Shown in pieces: positions 27,501-38,270 of a stretch of 64,000 nt of DNA. Origin of the DNA: Datnioides undecimradiatus (Eukaryota > Chordata > Actinopteri > Lobotiformes > Datnioididae). The stretch is from the NCBI GenBank assembly GCA_008933995.1, contig WARS01000033.1, positions 3,407,813 through 3,471,812 of the forward strand, given 5' to 3'. Below the pieces are notes generated by a model that ran no database searches, had not been told where the DNA came from, and saw only the letters and a program-made list of their open reading frames with translations. The stretch's first letter is position 1; every line of letters starts with the position of its first letter. Made by a program: the position numbers and the translations under genes.

Positions 27501-29627
27501 TCCTGTAGTAGCATTTAACTGTTTGTGAATTTCTTCTTCTTCTTATGTGATTTCATTAAATATGGTATCTCGGGCTGAGGGACAGTCTCTGTTCATCTTC
27601 CATTGGTTGACTTTGTTCTGAAGCAAAGTGTTTGAATTATTATCATCGTAATAAATGGTCCTAACCTCTATGTTAGAGTCCTCACTGACAGAGACAGACT
27701 GGACTGTAAAAGGGGACAGAAAGAGGAACAGAGAGAGACTAAGAGAAGGAGCATGGAGAGAAAGAATGAAGAGAGAGTGAAAGAGATGGAGCGATACAGG
27801 ACAATAGTGTTGGAACAAATACCAGCCTGTGGGTCAGTGTGTTTGAGGATCAGTTGGTCGCACACTCACAGTTTCCCTCTCCTTAATCTCTCTACAGTTT
27901 GATATCAACCAGCTGATGACCTCAGTGAATGTAAGCCAAAGCCTCAGTCCCATCCACAAGCCACTCGATTCTCCCAGCAGCAGTGGCAGTGGCAGCAACA
28001 GCGGGAGCGGCAGCAGCGTGGGCGGAGCAACCGGCGCAGGCGTGGAGCAGTCGCCGGTGGACCGCACGAAAGGCTTCTTCCCCGACGAATCGGAGCCCCT
28101 GCTGCGCTGTGACTCCACCTCCAGCAAAGACTCCGCCCTCAGCAGGAACGGCTCCTTCATTACCAAAGGTGAGCGAGTTTGAACCAGAGCTAGTCATCAA
28201 AGACTCCACTTCAACAGTGTTAATGAAACTCAACCACGACTACGATTAAAACTGAGATTATAACATCAGTGGAAAATCTTCCATCATGCATCAACATTTA
28301 CATTTACATGTTTCACATTAAGAAAAAACCCTTTATTTCCATTTATAGGTCTTAAGTGATGCAAATTCCCCTGCAAGAGCTACGATTGATAATACATTCT
28401 TTATGTAATATGATAGATATCATTAGTGCGTGTTTGTCATGTAGCCCTTGCAAAGCTCATCATGAAGAAACATTTGCAACCCCGCCCCCCCCAAAAACGG
28501 CTGCCCTGTTAGACTGTTAATGTATAGCCTATAAGACATGTATCTCAGGTTGGTTCATCATTGAATATGAAATTTGCCAAACATAATAAGCAGACAGGGC
28601 CTTGCGTTTTGAGATATTTTGAAAATTAAGGAGTCTAGGCTAAGTCACGGATGACTGTTCACCTCCACCTTCAACACCTTTATCACCCCTGAACCAGAAG
28701 AGGTGGAGGCAGATGAGGTTTGTGGGCATTAAAAGCCTTTCAAACTTAATTAAAGTGACAGTTTTCATTTAATTAAAGCGTGATTTAGTTGTCTTTTAAG
28801 TTTTCTCATCCCTAATGGAACTGTAAATAACATCCCAGATCAGCACCAGAGACTCACCCCCACATGTCCCACATTTTATGACAAGGCACTTGCGTTAGCC
28901 AAGACAGATCATTGCTCTCGGAGGGACTCAGAGGTTTGTTGGCAGTGGTCTGTGTAGATACTGAGTATTAGCAGTTTCACATTCTTCACACCCCTAGCAA
29001 ATTATTCAGACACGTATTAATGTGTCTCTCACACAATTGAATAAGATGTTAAGGGAGTGCACTCAGTTCAAATGTGGATTTATGGCCCCTGTCTGCCCCC
29101 AAATGGTCTTTCTTGGTATTGTTCTTAAAACAAATATTGTATTAGCAATATATAAAAATAAATAAGCAAGACTGTAATACATAGCCACAATTAATGGCAC
29201 ATCTTTCAAGAAAAAAAATACATTTCAACTTGTCAGTGTGTAGAAAATGAATTACAATTACAAAAAAGTTAATTAACAGACTGATGAAGAGAGATAAACA
29301 GCCAAAGCGTAATGTGGCCTCTTTAATATAAAGCATTGTTCAGAGCAGCTTTAAGATAGTTGCAATAACTGTTTCCCCTGTTTGGTTTCCCCTGCAGAGA
29401 AGAAAGATACTGTGCTCCGGCAGGTACGTCTGGACCCATGTGACCTGCAGCCCATCTTCGACGACATGCTGCACATCCTGAACCCGGAGGAACTGCACAT
29501 CATCGAGGAGATCCCAGCTGCTGAGGACAAGCTGGACCGCTTGTTTGAAATCGCGGGAGTGAAGAGTCAGGAGGCCAGCCAGACGCTGCTGGACTCGGTC
29601 TACAGCCACCTGCCTGACCTGTTATAG
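2691..29627 (+). CDS. tnfrsf21: tnfrsf21 (death receptor 6), spliced CDS, 5' partial; join 2691-3408, 6473-7060, 19480-19745, 27898-28168, 29398-29627
   Basis: This is a type I membrane receptor of the TNF receptor superfamily. In mammals DR6 signals through a cytoplasmic death domain and acts in neuronal and axonal degeneration, immune-cell regulation and endothelial death. The five visible exons join in frame (exon-end phases 1, 1, 0, 1) to 690 codons plus stop; human DR6 is 655 residues including its signal peptide. Recognisable in order are four cysteine-rich repeats, a Ser/Thr/Pro-rich stalk, the near-invariant block [11 protein letters not shown] running into a hydrophobic helix, a death domain, a Gly/Ser-rich spacer, the conserved block [14 protein letters not shown], and a C-terminus ending YSHLPDLL as in the human protein. 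The first coding exon with the signal-peptide start is missing and probably lies upstream. An in-frame ATG at 2529 precedes the acceptor and is not believed to be the start. Confidence 0.95.
3409..6472 (+). other. tnfrsf21 intron, non-coding
   Basis: No supported gene. The sequence is AT-rich around 4380-4620. Short pyrimidine-rich stretches occur at 3680-3800 and just before the acceptor at 6471-6472. Confidence 0.8.
6473..7060 (+). CDS. tnfrsf21: tnfrsf21 exon: stalk, transmembrane helix, juxtamembrane
   Basis: The exon encodes a Pro/Ser/Gly-rich stalk of about 125 residues containing a poly-Gly run. The block [12 protein letters not shown] follows, then a leucine/valine-rich transmembrane helix ending at VVCSVKRSS. 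The cytoplasmic part has the DR6-type motif [15 protein letters not shown] and ends at KWIYYSNGQ. The acceptor AG lies at 6471-6472 and the donor GTAAGC starts at 7061. The phase-1 end is completed by the next exon to give NGQGVDILK, matching the human junction. The membrane and juxtamembrane segment is much better conserved than the stalk, as expected for the family. Confidence 0.95.
7496..7528. repeat. (CA)n microsatellite
   Basis: About 16 CA dinucleotides, flanked upstream by shorter interrupted CA runs from 7485. Confidence 0.95.
7668..7700. repeat. (TTTCC)n pentanucleotide repeat
   Basis: Five to six consecutive TTTCC-type units inside a longer pyrimidine-rich strand (about 7560-7790), which also produces a spurious long open frame. 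Confidence 0.8.
11651..11688. repeat. (CA)n microsatellite
   Basis: About 19 uninterrupted AC units. Confidence 0.95.
12421..12556 (+). mobile_element. Fossil of a non-LTR retrotransposon ORF C-terminus
   Basis: Read on the + strand the sequence encodes [20 protein letters not shown], followed by decayed sequence and an end resembling CCTGAATAAGGATGAAAG. It matches from memory a very common teleost repeat in which a LINE-like C-terminus (RDYV...ERLG.PPEELEE) precedes a GACCCGGATAAGCGGA-type tail. It is short, has lost its catalytic domains, and is non-functional. The exact family is uncertain. Confidence 0.5.
14849..14990. repeat. Degenerate TTAGGG-like repeats
   Basis: Variants such as TTAGGATTAGGG, AAGGGTTAA, TTTAGGTTAA and CTAGGGTTGA recur over roughly 140 bases. 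It resembles a decayed interstitial telomere-like or GGTTA microsatellite tract. No perfect array is present. Confidence 0.4.
17323..17570. repeat. Foldback (MITE-like) element with about 70-base inverted arms
   Basis: The left arm at 17323-17410 begins CTGATTACACTGGGGAAC and ends TTTTTGGGTGC. The right arm at 17500-17570 is its near-perfect reverse complement, apart from an insertion of about 17 bases in the left arm. About 90 bases separate the arms. A decayed direct copy of the outer end sits at about 17160-17215. No coding capacity is visible, which suits a non-autonomous DNA transposon. Confidence 0.75.
18451..18468. repeat. Poly-A run
   Basis: An uninterrupted A tract. No retroelement body is recognisable directly upstream. 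Confidence 0.8.
19480..19745 (+). CDS. tnfrsf21: tnfrsf21 exon: death domain
   Basis: The exon starts after a pyrimidine tract and AG at 19478-19479 and ends at CCACAG|GTAAGC. It completes the junction glycine and encodes [20 protein letters not shown], then a continuous death-domain fold including [25 protein letters not shown] and [15 protein letters not shown]. These blocks are nearly identical to mammalian DR6. Death domains of this class recruit adaptors such as TRADD. The exon ends in phase 0. Confidence 0.96.
20636..20860. repeat. Probable dispersed repeat remnant
   Basis: The phrase GGCCAAAAGTATGTGGACAC at its left end is one I associate with a common interspersed repeat of fish genomes. 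The rest is decayed and non-coding. The family is not identified. Confidence 0.35.
23029..23252 (-). mobile_element. LINE reverse-transcriptase fossil (Rex1/CR1-like)
   Basis: On the minus strand, about 23245-23231 encodes YADDT, the catalytic box of reverse transcriptase. After a frameshift and stop, it encodes [20 protein letters not shown] and later [13 protein letters not shown]. The order, YADD box then a LKLN.xKT block then an S.xAxxL block, is that of the RT palm and thumb in Rex1/CR1/L2-type LINEs. It is truncated at both ends with broken frames, hence inactive. Confidence 0.75.
24486..24535. repeat. (CA)n microsatellite, interrupted
   Basis: CA repeat with CATACA and CAAACA interruptions, preceded by a short CT tract. 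Confidence 0.95.
24596..24718 (+). CDS. Candidate alternative terminal exon of tnfrsf21 (unconfirmed)
   Basis: A good acceptor (pyrimidine-rich, CCGTCCTCAG, AG at 24594-24595) is followed by 40 open codons and TGA. The frame is phase 0, exactly what the upstream death-domain exon would need. The peptide begins [13 protein letters not shown] and continues [20 protein letters not shown], a composition that looks protein-like and unlike the low-complexity sequence around it. If used, it would end the receptor right after the death domain and remove the usual tail. I do not recognise the peptide and chance cannot be excluded. Confidence 0.3.
   Translation, partial: WISSELLEAASIGRPDSVWFEEPSDRVADILKGLYLGGQK
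26580..26880. repeat. Purine-rich low-complexity stretch
   Basis: The + strand is dominated by A and G (GAGAGA, GGGAGAAA, AGAAAGAA). It gives a spurious Ser/Leu/Phe-rich open frame on the minus strand. Confidence 0.8.
27898..28168 (+). CDS. tnfrsf21: tnfrsf21 exon: Gly/Ser spacer and conserved tail block
   Basis: The acceptor is TCTCTACAG and the donor ACCAAAG|GTGAGC. It starts in phase 0 and ends in phase 1. The first part ([20 protein letters not shown]) is followed by a Ser/Gly-rich low-complexity run of about 30 residues where mammalian DR6 has a Pro/Ser-rich linker. The second part, [18 protein letters not shown] then [11 protein letters not shown], is almost identical to human DR6. The repetitive AGCAGTGGC-type DNA suggests slippage has reshaped the spacer. 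Confidence 0.93.
28169..29397 (+). other. Last tnfrsf21 intron
   Basis: About 1.2 kb of AT-rich intron between a GTGAGC donor and a CCCTGCAG acceptor. No other feature seen. Confidence 0.85.
29398..29627 (+). CDS. tnfrsf21: tnfrsf21 terminal coding exon
   Basis: The acceptor AG is at 29396-29397. The exon encodes [53 protein letters not shown] and ends YSHLPDLL with stop TAG at 29625-29627. This C-terminal helical region is one of the most conserved parts of DR6 across vertebrates. The end is unambiguous. Confidence 0.97.
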
Positions 29628-31430
29628 TGAAGGAAGAAGGGAAGAAACCTCTTGGGGGAGAATTGGCATGAGAATAAAAAGGAATGTGTCAATGCGAGGG
29701 ATGAATCAAATAAATGAAGTTTGGGTTGATATTTGATTGCATGTCTGACTCATCCTGTCAGACTCTCACTTGACGTCAGATGAGTGCTGTAGATAAGTTC
29801 CCTCCAATGACTCTTTCAAATCTTTACTGGTACTGCTCTTAACCCTGCAATCTTCTTCCGTCGTCTCGTGTGTGCACCCTATTACTCCTTCAAAAAACCT
29901 CCATACTCCGCCATGATACAGGGTCGACACTCAGTGTGAGTGTCACAATGAGGACTATCTTTTCACTTTTCTTTAGTATGTTCAGCCTTGTTTAAGGTGG
30001 TATTCTGCGAGCTGTGTGACCTTAATAGAGCCTTCAAAAAAAACTAGTTTGAAGAAAAGCTGATAAAAAGCATAAAAAGCACTTTCTTTAATGGCCAATG
30101 CCTTAACCTTTAAAGGATAATACCAGTGTTTTTTTTGCTGGTTGTGCCAATCATCCAGGCATCCTTTGCCTTTAACATCGAGCCACTATTAAAAAATTAA
30201 ATTAACTTTCTGGTTATTTCTAAATGATCGCAAGGAAGGGAGCTTCACACAGGCAATAGTAAATAAGCTATAACTCTAAATGACACTGGTATTATTCTCA
30301 GGGCTTTAAGGGGTTTAAGGTTCTTGTAAACATTCACACATATTTTGCCCAAGTATGGACTGACCTAAAGTCTTGTGCCTGAGTCTGTTACATGTCCCTT
30401 TTCCCAGCCCCTGAGCCCTATTTTTATCCTTCCACCCCTTCCAGTTGCCTGTACCTGGAGCAGATAACCTGCAGGTTTGAGCATATTGGCTTGTAACCAC
30501 TCTGCTAGACCAGCAGGGGGCAGTGTTAGATGAGAAAGCTGGCCTTCTGCTCTGAAACCAAAGCCATATATCAAACATACTGGATCTAATGTCAAAATAG
30601 TACAATATTACAATACTGAGTAATATTATCTTATCTAATATTCTGATGTATGGCTTTGTTTTTGAACCGTTTGCTTTTGGACAGAAGCTCCAAATCTGAC
30701 AAAGAACTAAACAGGAAGGGTGCTGTGTTTAGCTCCCCTGCCTGCTTCTCTGAAACCAAAGCCATATATCTAAAACAGTTTAGATACGTTGCTTTGGATG
30801 CTCTGTCACTGCTGGACTCATGGGACAGTATACAATGAATACTTCTACCAGAACGCACATTCAGATCTCTGCTAGCTAGCCCTGTTTTGCCTCAACAAAT
30901 GTAGCATTGATAAACTGTTCTTGATACATTTTGGAGTTTCATGTCTGTGTGGTGGGTGTCTGAGTGTTTCAGTGCTATTTAGTAAAAACAATAGAATACA
31001 AGTGATTTCTTTCATGCAGTGTTATGTTGCTACATGCTCTATGTAGTTGATATAAAATGTAATAATGATGCACTAATTCTATTTTCTAATGGAGAGGCAG
31101 ACATGTATTTCCTGTGTTCTCTTTCTTTTACCCTAAGATGCTTTTAACTAACATCTGATTTTGTTGTTATCTTTTCTACTTTTAGTCAGATTTATTATGT
31201 TACTGTAGCATCATTTTGACTTCTTTGTATCTCATGTTGTCATGGGCATTCACATGTATTCCCACCCTCCCCCAACCAGGCGTGACACAATGACCTGGGT
31301 GGGATGTAATATATGCATACTCCATACTCTACTTGAAGTCTGTCTACTAGTGTTACTTGATTTAAATGAGGAAGAAATAATGTACTCTTTCAGTTCCTTA
31401 CAAGTTCAACGATATAAAAATGATAATAAA
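29628..31430 (+). other. Probable tnfrsf21 3' UTR
   Basis: No coding potential. AATAAA hexamers occur at 29673-29678, 29709-29714 and 31425-31430, so the transcript end could be either close to the stop or about 1.8 kb downstream. A 22-base direct repeat (GAAACCAAAGCCATATATC core) occurs at 30551-30572 and 30749-30770. Confidence 0.45.
29709..29714 (+). terminator. Candidate polyadenylation signal AATAAA for tnfrsf21
   Basis: A canonical hexamer 82 bases after the stop, followed within 15-30 bases by a T/G-rich stretch that could be the downstream element. Another candidate is at 31425-31430. Confidence 0.4.
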
Positions 31431-34400
31431 ACTGAAAAGCACCACCAAAAACTCATCCACATTTGGACAGGATGTTGCAGGCACCATGAGAGAAGCAAAT
31501 GATGGACAAGCTTACTATCAAAGCACTGGTGCTAGATGTGAACTCTCACCAGCTGGTCTGACACAGGGGCTCTTAACCCTGGACTAATGACTATTTAAAG
31601 TATTCCAGACTGAGTGAAGAAGAGTGAAGGTTGTGCTGCTGTGGGACTGTGGGATGTTGACTGTGGCGACGATGATGATGATGATGGTGATGAGAATGTG
31701 TGAGCTTGCTCTCCACGTTGCCATGGAGACTCAACCTGCAGGGTAGGAGCTTTTTATTTCCTGAGGAAGTCTGAAAGGATGAGATTTGGGACGCACATGT
31801 GGCTTGAGTGGATGATTTCATCAAATTTCACACGTGTAACCAGTATGTTTACTACTATGTAACCTCTTAAAATCAACCTATTAAAGCTCAAAACATTTGT
31901 CATAACTGTGTGTGTAGCTGTCACTTACTTTGACTTTTCTGAAACTATAACAAGTTAGGCATTTAATTTATTTTTTTTATAAATCCTTTGTTTTTGTATG
32001 GGCTATAGACAAAGAAAAGCTGAAGATGTGCCTAATTGTGGCATATTTGTGTTCATTTGTGTGTGTGCATTTCAGTATATGTGCATCCCTGAATAAATAG
32101 ATACAGATATAGACTAGACTTAAGAAGATTCCTGTATCTGCTCCGGCACATGGGCTGCTGTTTTAGTTTCAGTTTGGAGTCATAGTGGACAAAGCTGGCC
32201 TTCCACAGAGTTTAATTTGGCTTGGCAAAATAAAAGAAAAAAATTAAAGTAAAAAAAAAAATCAATGTTTATTCTTTTTAATTTAAAAATTTTATTTTTT
32301 TTAATACTTTGAGCACAGGAGGCAGAGTGACACCGTATGTAGCAAGTCAGTCGATTTGGGGGAGTGTGTGATCTTGTACCAATTTGAATCTTATAGTACA
32401 ATATATAATTTTGGTCTACTTCATATGTTCCTGCAACTGACCAGCACCCGAGCAGGTAATAAGTGTGTATGGAGAGTTTTGTTCTCTGTTTGGAAACCCT
32501 TGGTTCAGAGGGTCAGGACTGACATCACACATGGGGGGATGAGCATGACTCGTACTCAGTCACTGATGGGGAAATCCGGAAAGCAGCAGTGGCATAAAAT
32601 GAAACCTCATCTTTATATAAGAGAAGAATGAGCTGGTCTACTGGTCATGGTGGTTGTTCAAACCACCATGACCCACAGCTTGAGGTGATGTGAGTGATAT
32701 GGCCTATCGATAGAAAGCACTAATAAGGGACCAACAGGACCATACTTCATGTCATCAAATAAAGCTTGTAATATACAGACTCTCGTGTTGCGGCCATGTC
32801 AGGTGATAAATACAATAGGCCGGATTTTGATAGACATGCAAAACACAAAAGTGAAAACAAATACAGCTCAGGAAAAAAAAACCTTTTTACACACAATAAT
32901 ACACTCAGATGTCAAACATTTTATCTTATCATTCTAGGAAAAGATTGAGTGTGTCAGTGTGCACCACACCAGGAACCACCAGGCAGCTGAATAGAATTCA
33001 TCCGTGAATCATTTGATTACTTACACCTGTGCGTTTACTTCAACCACATGCCCACATATATCACTAACAGTCTACTCAATGTGCTACCTACATTTTCCCC
33101 TTCTGTCCTTATCTCTCTTCCTCATTTATAAGGTGACGTGCATAGATCTTTAGTGACCATTTTGTAAACATGCACGTAGACACCCATCAGTGACTGGTGT
33201 ATCCTCATTGTTGTAATACCTCCTTTTCTCATTTTAAACTTCCTATAATGGGCAGCAGAAAAGATCAGTGTGGCTCCAGTTACGCTGACTGAGGTGGGTG
33301 AAGTTATTGAATAAGAGTCTTGTGCGTGTGGTTGTTGTTGTTCACTATATACGTGTTTGTGTCTGTGGGTGTTCACCATACCTGCTAAAGGCTAGAGTCA
33401 CAAAGATATCTTTGATCCTCAACAGTTCACAAAGGACTTGTTATTTGGCAGAGTAGAATAGAGGGTGTGCAGGTGATGTAACATATCCCCTGGCAGCCAT
33501 ATTTGAGGTCTCACGGTAGCCAAGGACAGTTTAAAGGAGCTTCCTGTATGTACACAGCCTGTCTGTCTTAAATGGATTGAAAAGAAAGAAATGCCTTTTC
33601 TGTTTCTTTTTGATAGTAAATTGACCATTGACCATTTATCTGGATGTTCTTAGCTAACATTGGCTCTAAGAACGTTGGCTGGATGTTTGTAGCTACCGTA
33701 AGTGCTAAGAACATCCATTGCTTAGAATGCTGGTAGCTATAAACTATAGCCTTCTGTTCAGTTGGAGTTAAATACACATGATTCCAGTCATTTCAATGGC
33801 CATCGTGTGCATGGGCCTATATTGTAGAAGAAAATCTAAAAATGTGAGGAATGGTCACGATGAAATGACAACAACTCATAGCTGCTAGGATGGTAGCGAG
33901 CTGACAAGTCAAAATTGAACATTTCCTTTATCCTCGAGATCTTCAGGAACTCATGGTATTTTCAACATATCTGATCGTGCAGTATTAAACTAATTTAAAA
34001 AAAATACTGCCATCTTTGTAGTTTTTGATTTTTTGCTTTTTGAGCGCTCGCATGCTACAGCTTTTGGTGAAATATTCTCGTCACTTAACGATCAAGTTGT
34101 GTTCTGGACAAACAAATTCTAGCGAAGCTTATCAAATATGTTATTAGGTGCATGTTTGTTGGCCATTAACAGTCAGATAACACACCTGGGGTGCAATAAA
34201 AGCATGGTCAGATATTTTATTTCCTTGAGCTGCAGGGACCTCAATCATAGGAATGAATTTCCTGTTGTTTTATGTGCCCTGTGTTTTTCCATGTGACTGA
34301 TAATCGGCATTTCAATTATTATTTACAATTTTGTAGTTTCTTTACTTTGCTTTGGCTTTTTTTTAGACATTATTCACTTGACACATTAACACATGCCACA

Positions 34401-37400
34401 TTAATGTCTAATGTCATATACACACTAACTCAGTTGCACAAACCACAATGTAAATCCAAAAGAGCTTTAACTTAAACTTAAATTATAATATTAAATTATA
34501 ATATTGCTCAGTGCAATGTGGAAAATAATTAGACAATTATGAGTAACGTTCTGTCTGAAAAATTAGCCACGCAAACAGTTTCTATGTTTCACCATTTGCA
34601 TAGAAAGTTCCACTACTGTTCAAACTCCTGACCACAGCTGTAGCAGCAGTAGCGACAGCAGTAGACCGGTTGTAGATCTGGTTTTGAGTTACACGGACTG
34701 ACACTTAGGAGAAGGAAATGCGTTTTGAGTGGCGCCAAGTCTCAGATTCTTACTGGAAGAGCTGTGAAACCTGCAAAGCAGGTAGTCCAGCCTTGATGCT
34801 GACAGGTAGTCATGTTTTCCTTCTGCAATGTGTCAGCTGTCCTGTGAACAACATCACTGCAGCTATGGAGTCCGTTGCTGAGTTTGACCAAACACAATAG
34901 GGGCAGGCAGGGGATGGGTGTCCTGCCTAAGGGCATTTTTATGGACTCAATACAGATTAAGGGATTAAAAGGTTCAGCCTACCTGCCACAGAACCGAACA
35001 ACTGTCTAACCTCTAAACCACTCTCATATTATGTAGCTCTTGTACTCAATATGCAATTATGATTAGACATTTTTTAGTTGCTTAACTACTGCATTAATTT
35101 AAACTTGCATACAAAGGCCCACATTTAAATTAAAAAAATCAGAGGAAACCAAAATAACACCAGTGAATATCAGCAGGAACACAGTAATAAGTTCAGCACT
35201 CAAATCTGTAAATAAATACAACATTTAGAAATACCACTAAAACATTCCACATCATACTCATCATATACAGTCTGGTTGCATATTTGATTATTTGATTTAC
35301 TTTAAGATTTATTGCATTTAGGATCTTCTGCAGTATCATCAATCTAAAGAATATATTGGTTTTTAAAAATATAATTTCTTTGTTTTCTTTTTTGTATGAG
35401 TCCAATCATGTTTTCTTCCTGTGGAACAGAACATGACGTGTGCTTATGTAAGTTGAATTGGTATCATGACATCGATCATCAATCAATCTTCAGTTTTTAA
35501 TGGCACAGATTCCTCATCTTCCTCCACCCTCAGCAATTCAAGGAATTTGTCTGCCTGCCTCTTTCACTGGGGTTAATGAAGGTGTTGAAGGAGATGATAT
35601 GTTTTGTTTGGTTGTTAAGTTAGGGGACCTTCATTGCCATTGATATGGTTCTAAACATGTGGTTAGGACTGAGGATGATAATGGTTTCTTTAAGAAAACA
35701 CTGAAAACAGGGAACAGCTGTCTTAAGTGCTCAGGTCCATTCACCCTGATGTCCTCCCTACGTAAATTTTATTGCTCTACAGTGACATCACCTGACACCC
35801 TCCTGTGCTCCTGTCATTACTCCAGCCACCTGGAGGGCTATGTCACTTAAACATATGTTGTTTGTAATTTTTCTTGGAAAGACAGTCTTGGATTAAACTT
35901 ACCTTTAAATATGTTGACAACTTGTAGCATGTAGGGTAGAAACTGTTGTTCAGACTAAAGCAGAATTTAAACAGCAGCTTCTAGAGACTATTGGCTGAAC
36001 GGGCAAAACTACAGATAAGCAGGCCAGGCATTTATTTCGCAGGTCTGGCGGTGCCTTGCAGTGTTTATGGACAAACAAGTTGCTGACAGCAACTGCAAAG
36101 GTGGGAGATCTAGAACCAGTTCTGAACTGAAGGCTTCATGCAGAGCTTCTTCCCTGAAATTCTCTTCTGGTCCCAGAAGTAATATAAACTCCTCAAGTGT
36201 AGCACATATTGGTCTACAGTCAAATTTAGTTAGTCTGCAATGAAATGAGATGAGTTTACTAGACATAGCTGTAGTCATGCCCAAGAGTTTGCCATCGCAA
36301 GCATGTCCAATTTGGGCAATGACACTCACATAAGAGACAGTATCAGGGGGTGTGTCACATTTCTCAATCAGCAGCCAGGTGCTCTACCTTTATTAGTTTC
36401 TGCCATTTTTATTTGAGCTACTGAATTATCAATCTGAAAACTCCCCATCTGACTCCCCATCTGAAAACACATATTACTATGCTGTATATTATAATATACA
36501 TATATATATATATATATGTATATATGTGTATAAATAATATGTATAAATAACAGCAAGAAATAACAGCAAGAAATTCTGCACAGTAAAACAAAACAAGTGA
36601 GTGGAAAGGCACATCTACAAATGTCAGCGATGTCACTAATCGGTGGTAACTAAAATCCTACTTAGGAGCTCACTAGAAGGAACTTTTGAGGGAATACTGT
36701 TGGTGATTAATACATCTTGCAAATTGGGTGAACTTGTTTGGCTCGCATTGCTGAGAGTTGGGGAACTGTTCAGTGTTAGGAATCATGCTTCAGGGCACTG
36801 AATGTCAGGGCTTGGCTTTGTTTGTTTCCGAGCAGGTCTAATATTTTAAGGTGTTGTTTCACAAACAATTCCGTGATTACTTCACTTTACCAAAGTCACG
36901 CCTAAATACTTTTAAATAAATTAACATTGTAATTTCAGTTTAATCTTGTGGGTAACGAAGGAATACACTGCATGTGGAATGAAAGTGAGTCACCTTTAAA
37001 TGAACTGGAGTTATTGTGTGCTACACCTCACAGTGGATTTATCTGGCTGTAAATCTAGCTGCCAATGTGTTGAAGACTGATTCAAGGTTCCTTAACTAAT
37101 CTCACCTTACCTTTTAAGTGTGTTTGCCTGCATCTGCCAATCTAAGAATGCTGTGTCATGGTTTAGGAAGGAAACAATGTAAATATTTGATAATCTGTCA
37201 ATCTCTCCATCCCCAATCTTTCTACTTTTGAGGTAGAGAACTTTGTTTCACACATAAGGCCAAAAAAAAAAAGGCAGATAGAATCAGACACGGAAGTTGA
37301 GGGAATAATTAAACCTGTTGAGCCACTGCCAGCAATGTGGGTCCCTTACTATATTTCAGGAAGTAGGTTTTTTTTTTTTTTTTTTTGTGTTTCCCATAGC

Positions 37401-38103
37401 TCCACTTACAGGCTGACAGGCTCTACACTCTGCAGCTTCTCTATGACATTACATTAAAATTACAGCAAGGGAGAATTACAGCAGAAGAGGGATGAAAAGA
37501 GAGCTATGGTAAGAAGATTGGATGATATACGTGTGTGTGAAAATGCTTTCTGGCTGGGGCTTTATTGAGCAGGTTCTTTTAGAGCTGGTACTTCTCAGGA
37601 ATGGGCTCACTGAGGGAGCTGTCTGGTAACTGTGTCACCTCTTTTCTGATTATTCTTGCACTTTTTTTTAACAAACCACAGCTGTGTACGGTTTCTGTGT
37701 AGGAGGTAACAGTGACATTGTTTTCCTTGATAGTCGGTTTATCTGTATTTTTGGTGCTGCACAGTACGTATCTGCTGTGTGTTTTCTGTAAAGTTAGTGT
37801 AAAGTCCTGGCTTAGTGTTGTCTCCCAAGTGGACTGGCTAAAGCAATGCTAACATAGACAATTATTCATGGATAGCAAAGTAGGTCAAATGATATCACAC
37901 TGATTTGTCTCTGGGGATCAAAGTGTTCAAATTTAAAATTAGTAATGATGGAAGAACAAGAGGTGAAAAAGAAAGCAGGCAAAAAAGTTAGTTATTGATA
38001 TAATAAAAACTAGTCAATAATAATGTAATAACTGATAATTGGTTATTTAATATTATTATTATTATTTAATATTATGTTATATATAATATTATATATAGAG
38101 AGC

Positions 38104-38121
38104 GATAGATAGATAGATAGA
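38104..38121. repeat. (GATA)n microsatellite
   Basis: Short GATA/GATG-type run beside an AT-rich ATTATT block. Confidence 0.85.
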
Positions 38122-38231
38122 ACTTTATACTAACTGTTTCTGTATAAAACATTCAATCAAGCACAATGTCAGAAATATAAATATAATAACTAAGAGTACT
38201 ACTAGGTGAGTAAATATGTATGTATAATAAA

Positions 38232-38270
38232 TGTACTACTACTACTACTACTACTACTAATAATAATAAT
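38232..38270. repeat. (ACT)n-(AAT)n trinucleotide repeat
   Basis: Eight or more ACT units run directly into about five AAT units. Confidence 0.9.

Larger units (their letters stand above)
19746..27897 (+). other. tnfrsf21 intron after the death-domain exon
   Basis: About 8.15 kb. It contains a possible dispersed-repeat remnant near 20636-20860, a Rex1-like reverse-transcriptase fossil at 23029-23252 (minus strand), a (CA)n tract at 24486-24535, a possible alternative terminal exon at 24596-24718, a purine-rich stretch at 26580-26880, and two long minus-strand open frames (22429-22947 and 25036-25596) that I cannot assign. Confidence 0.75.
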
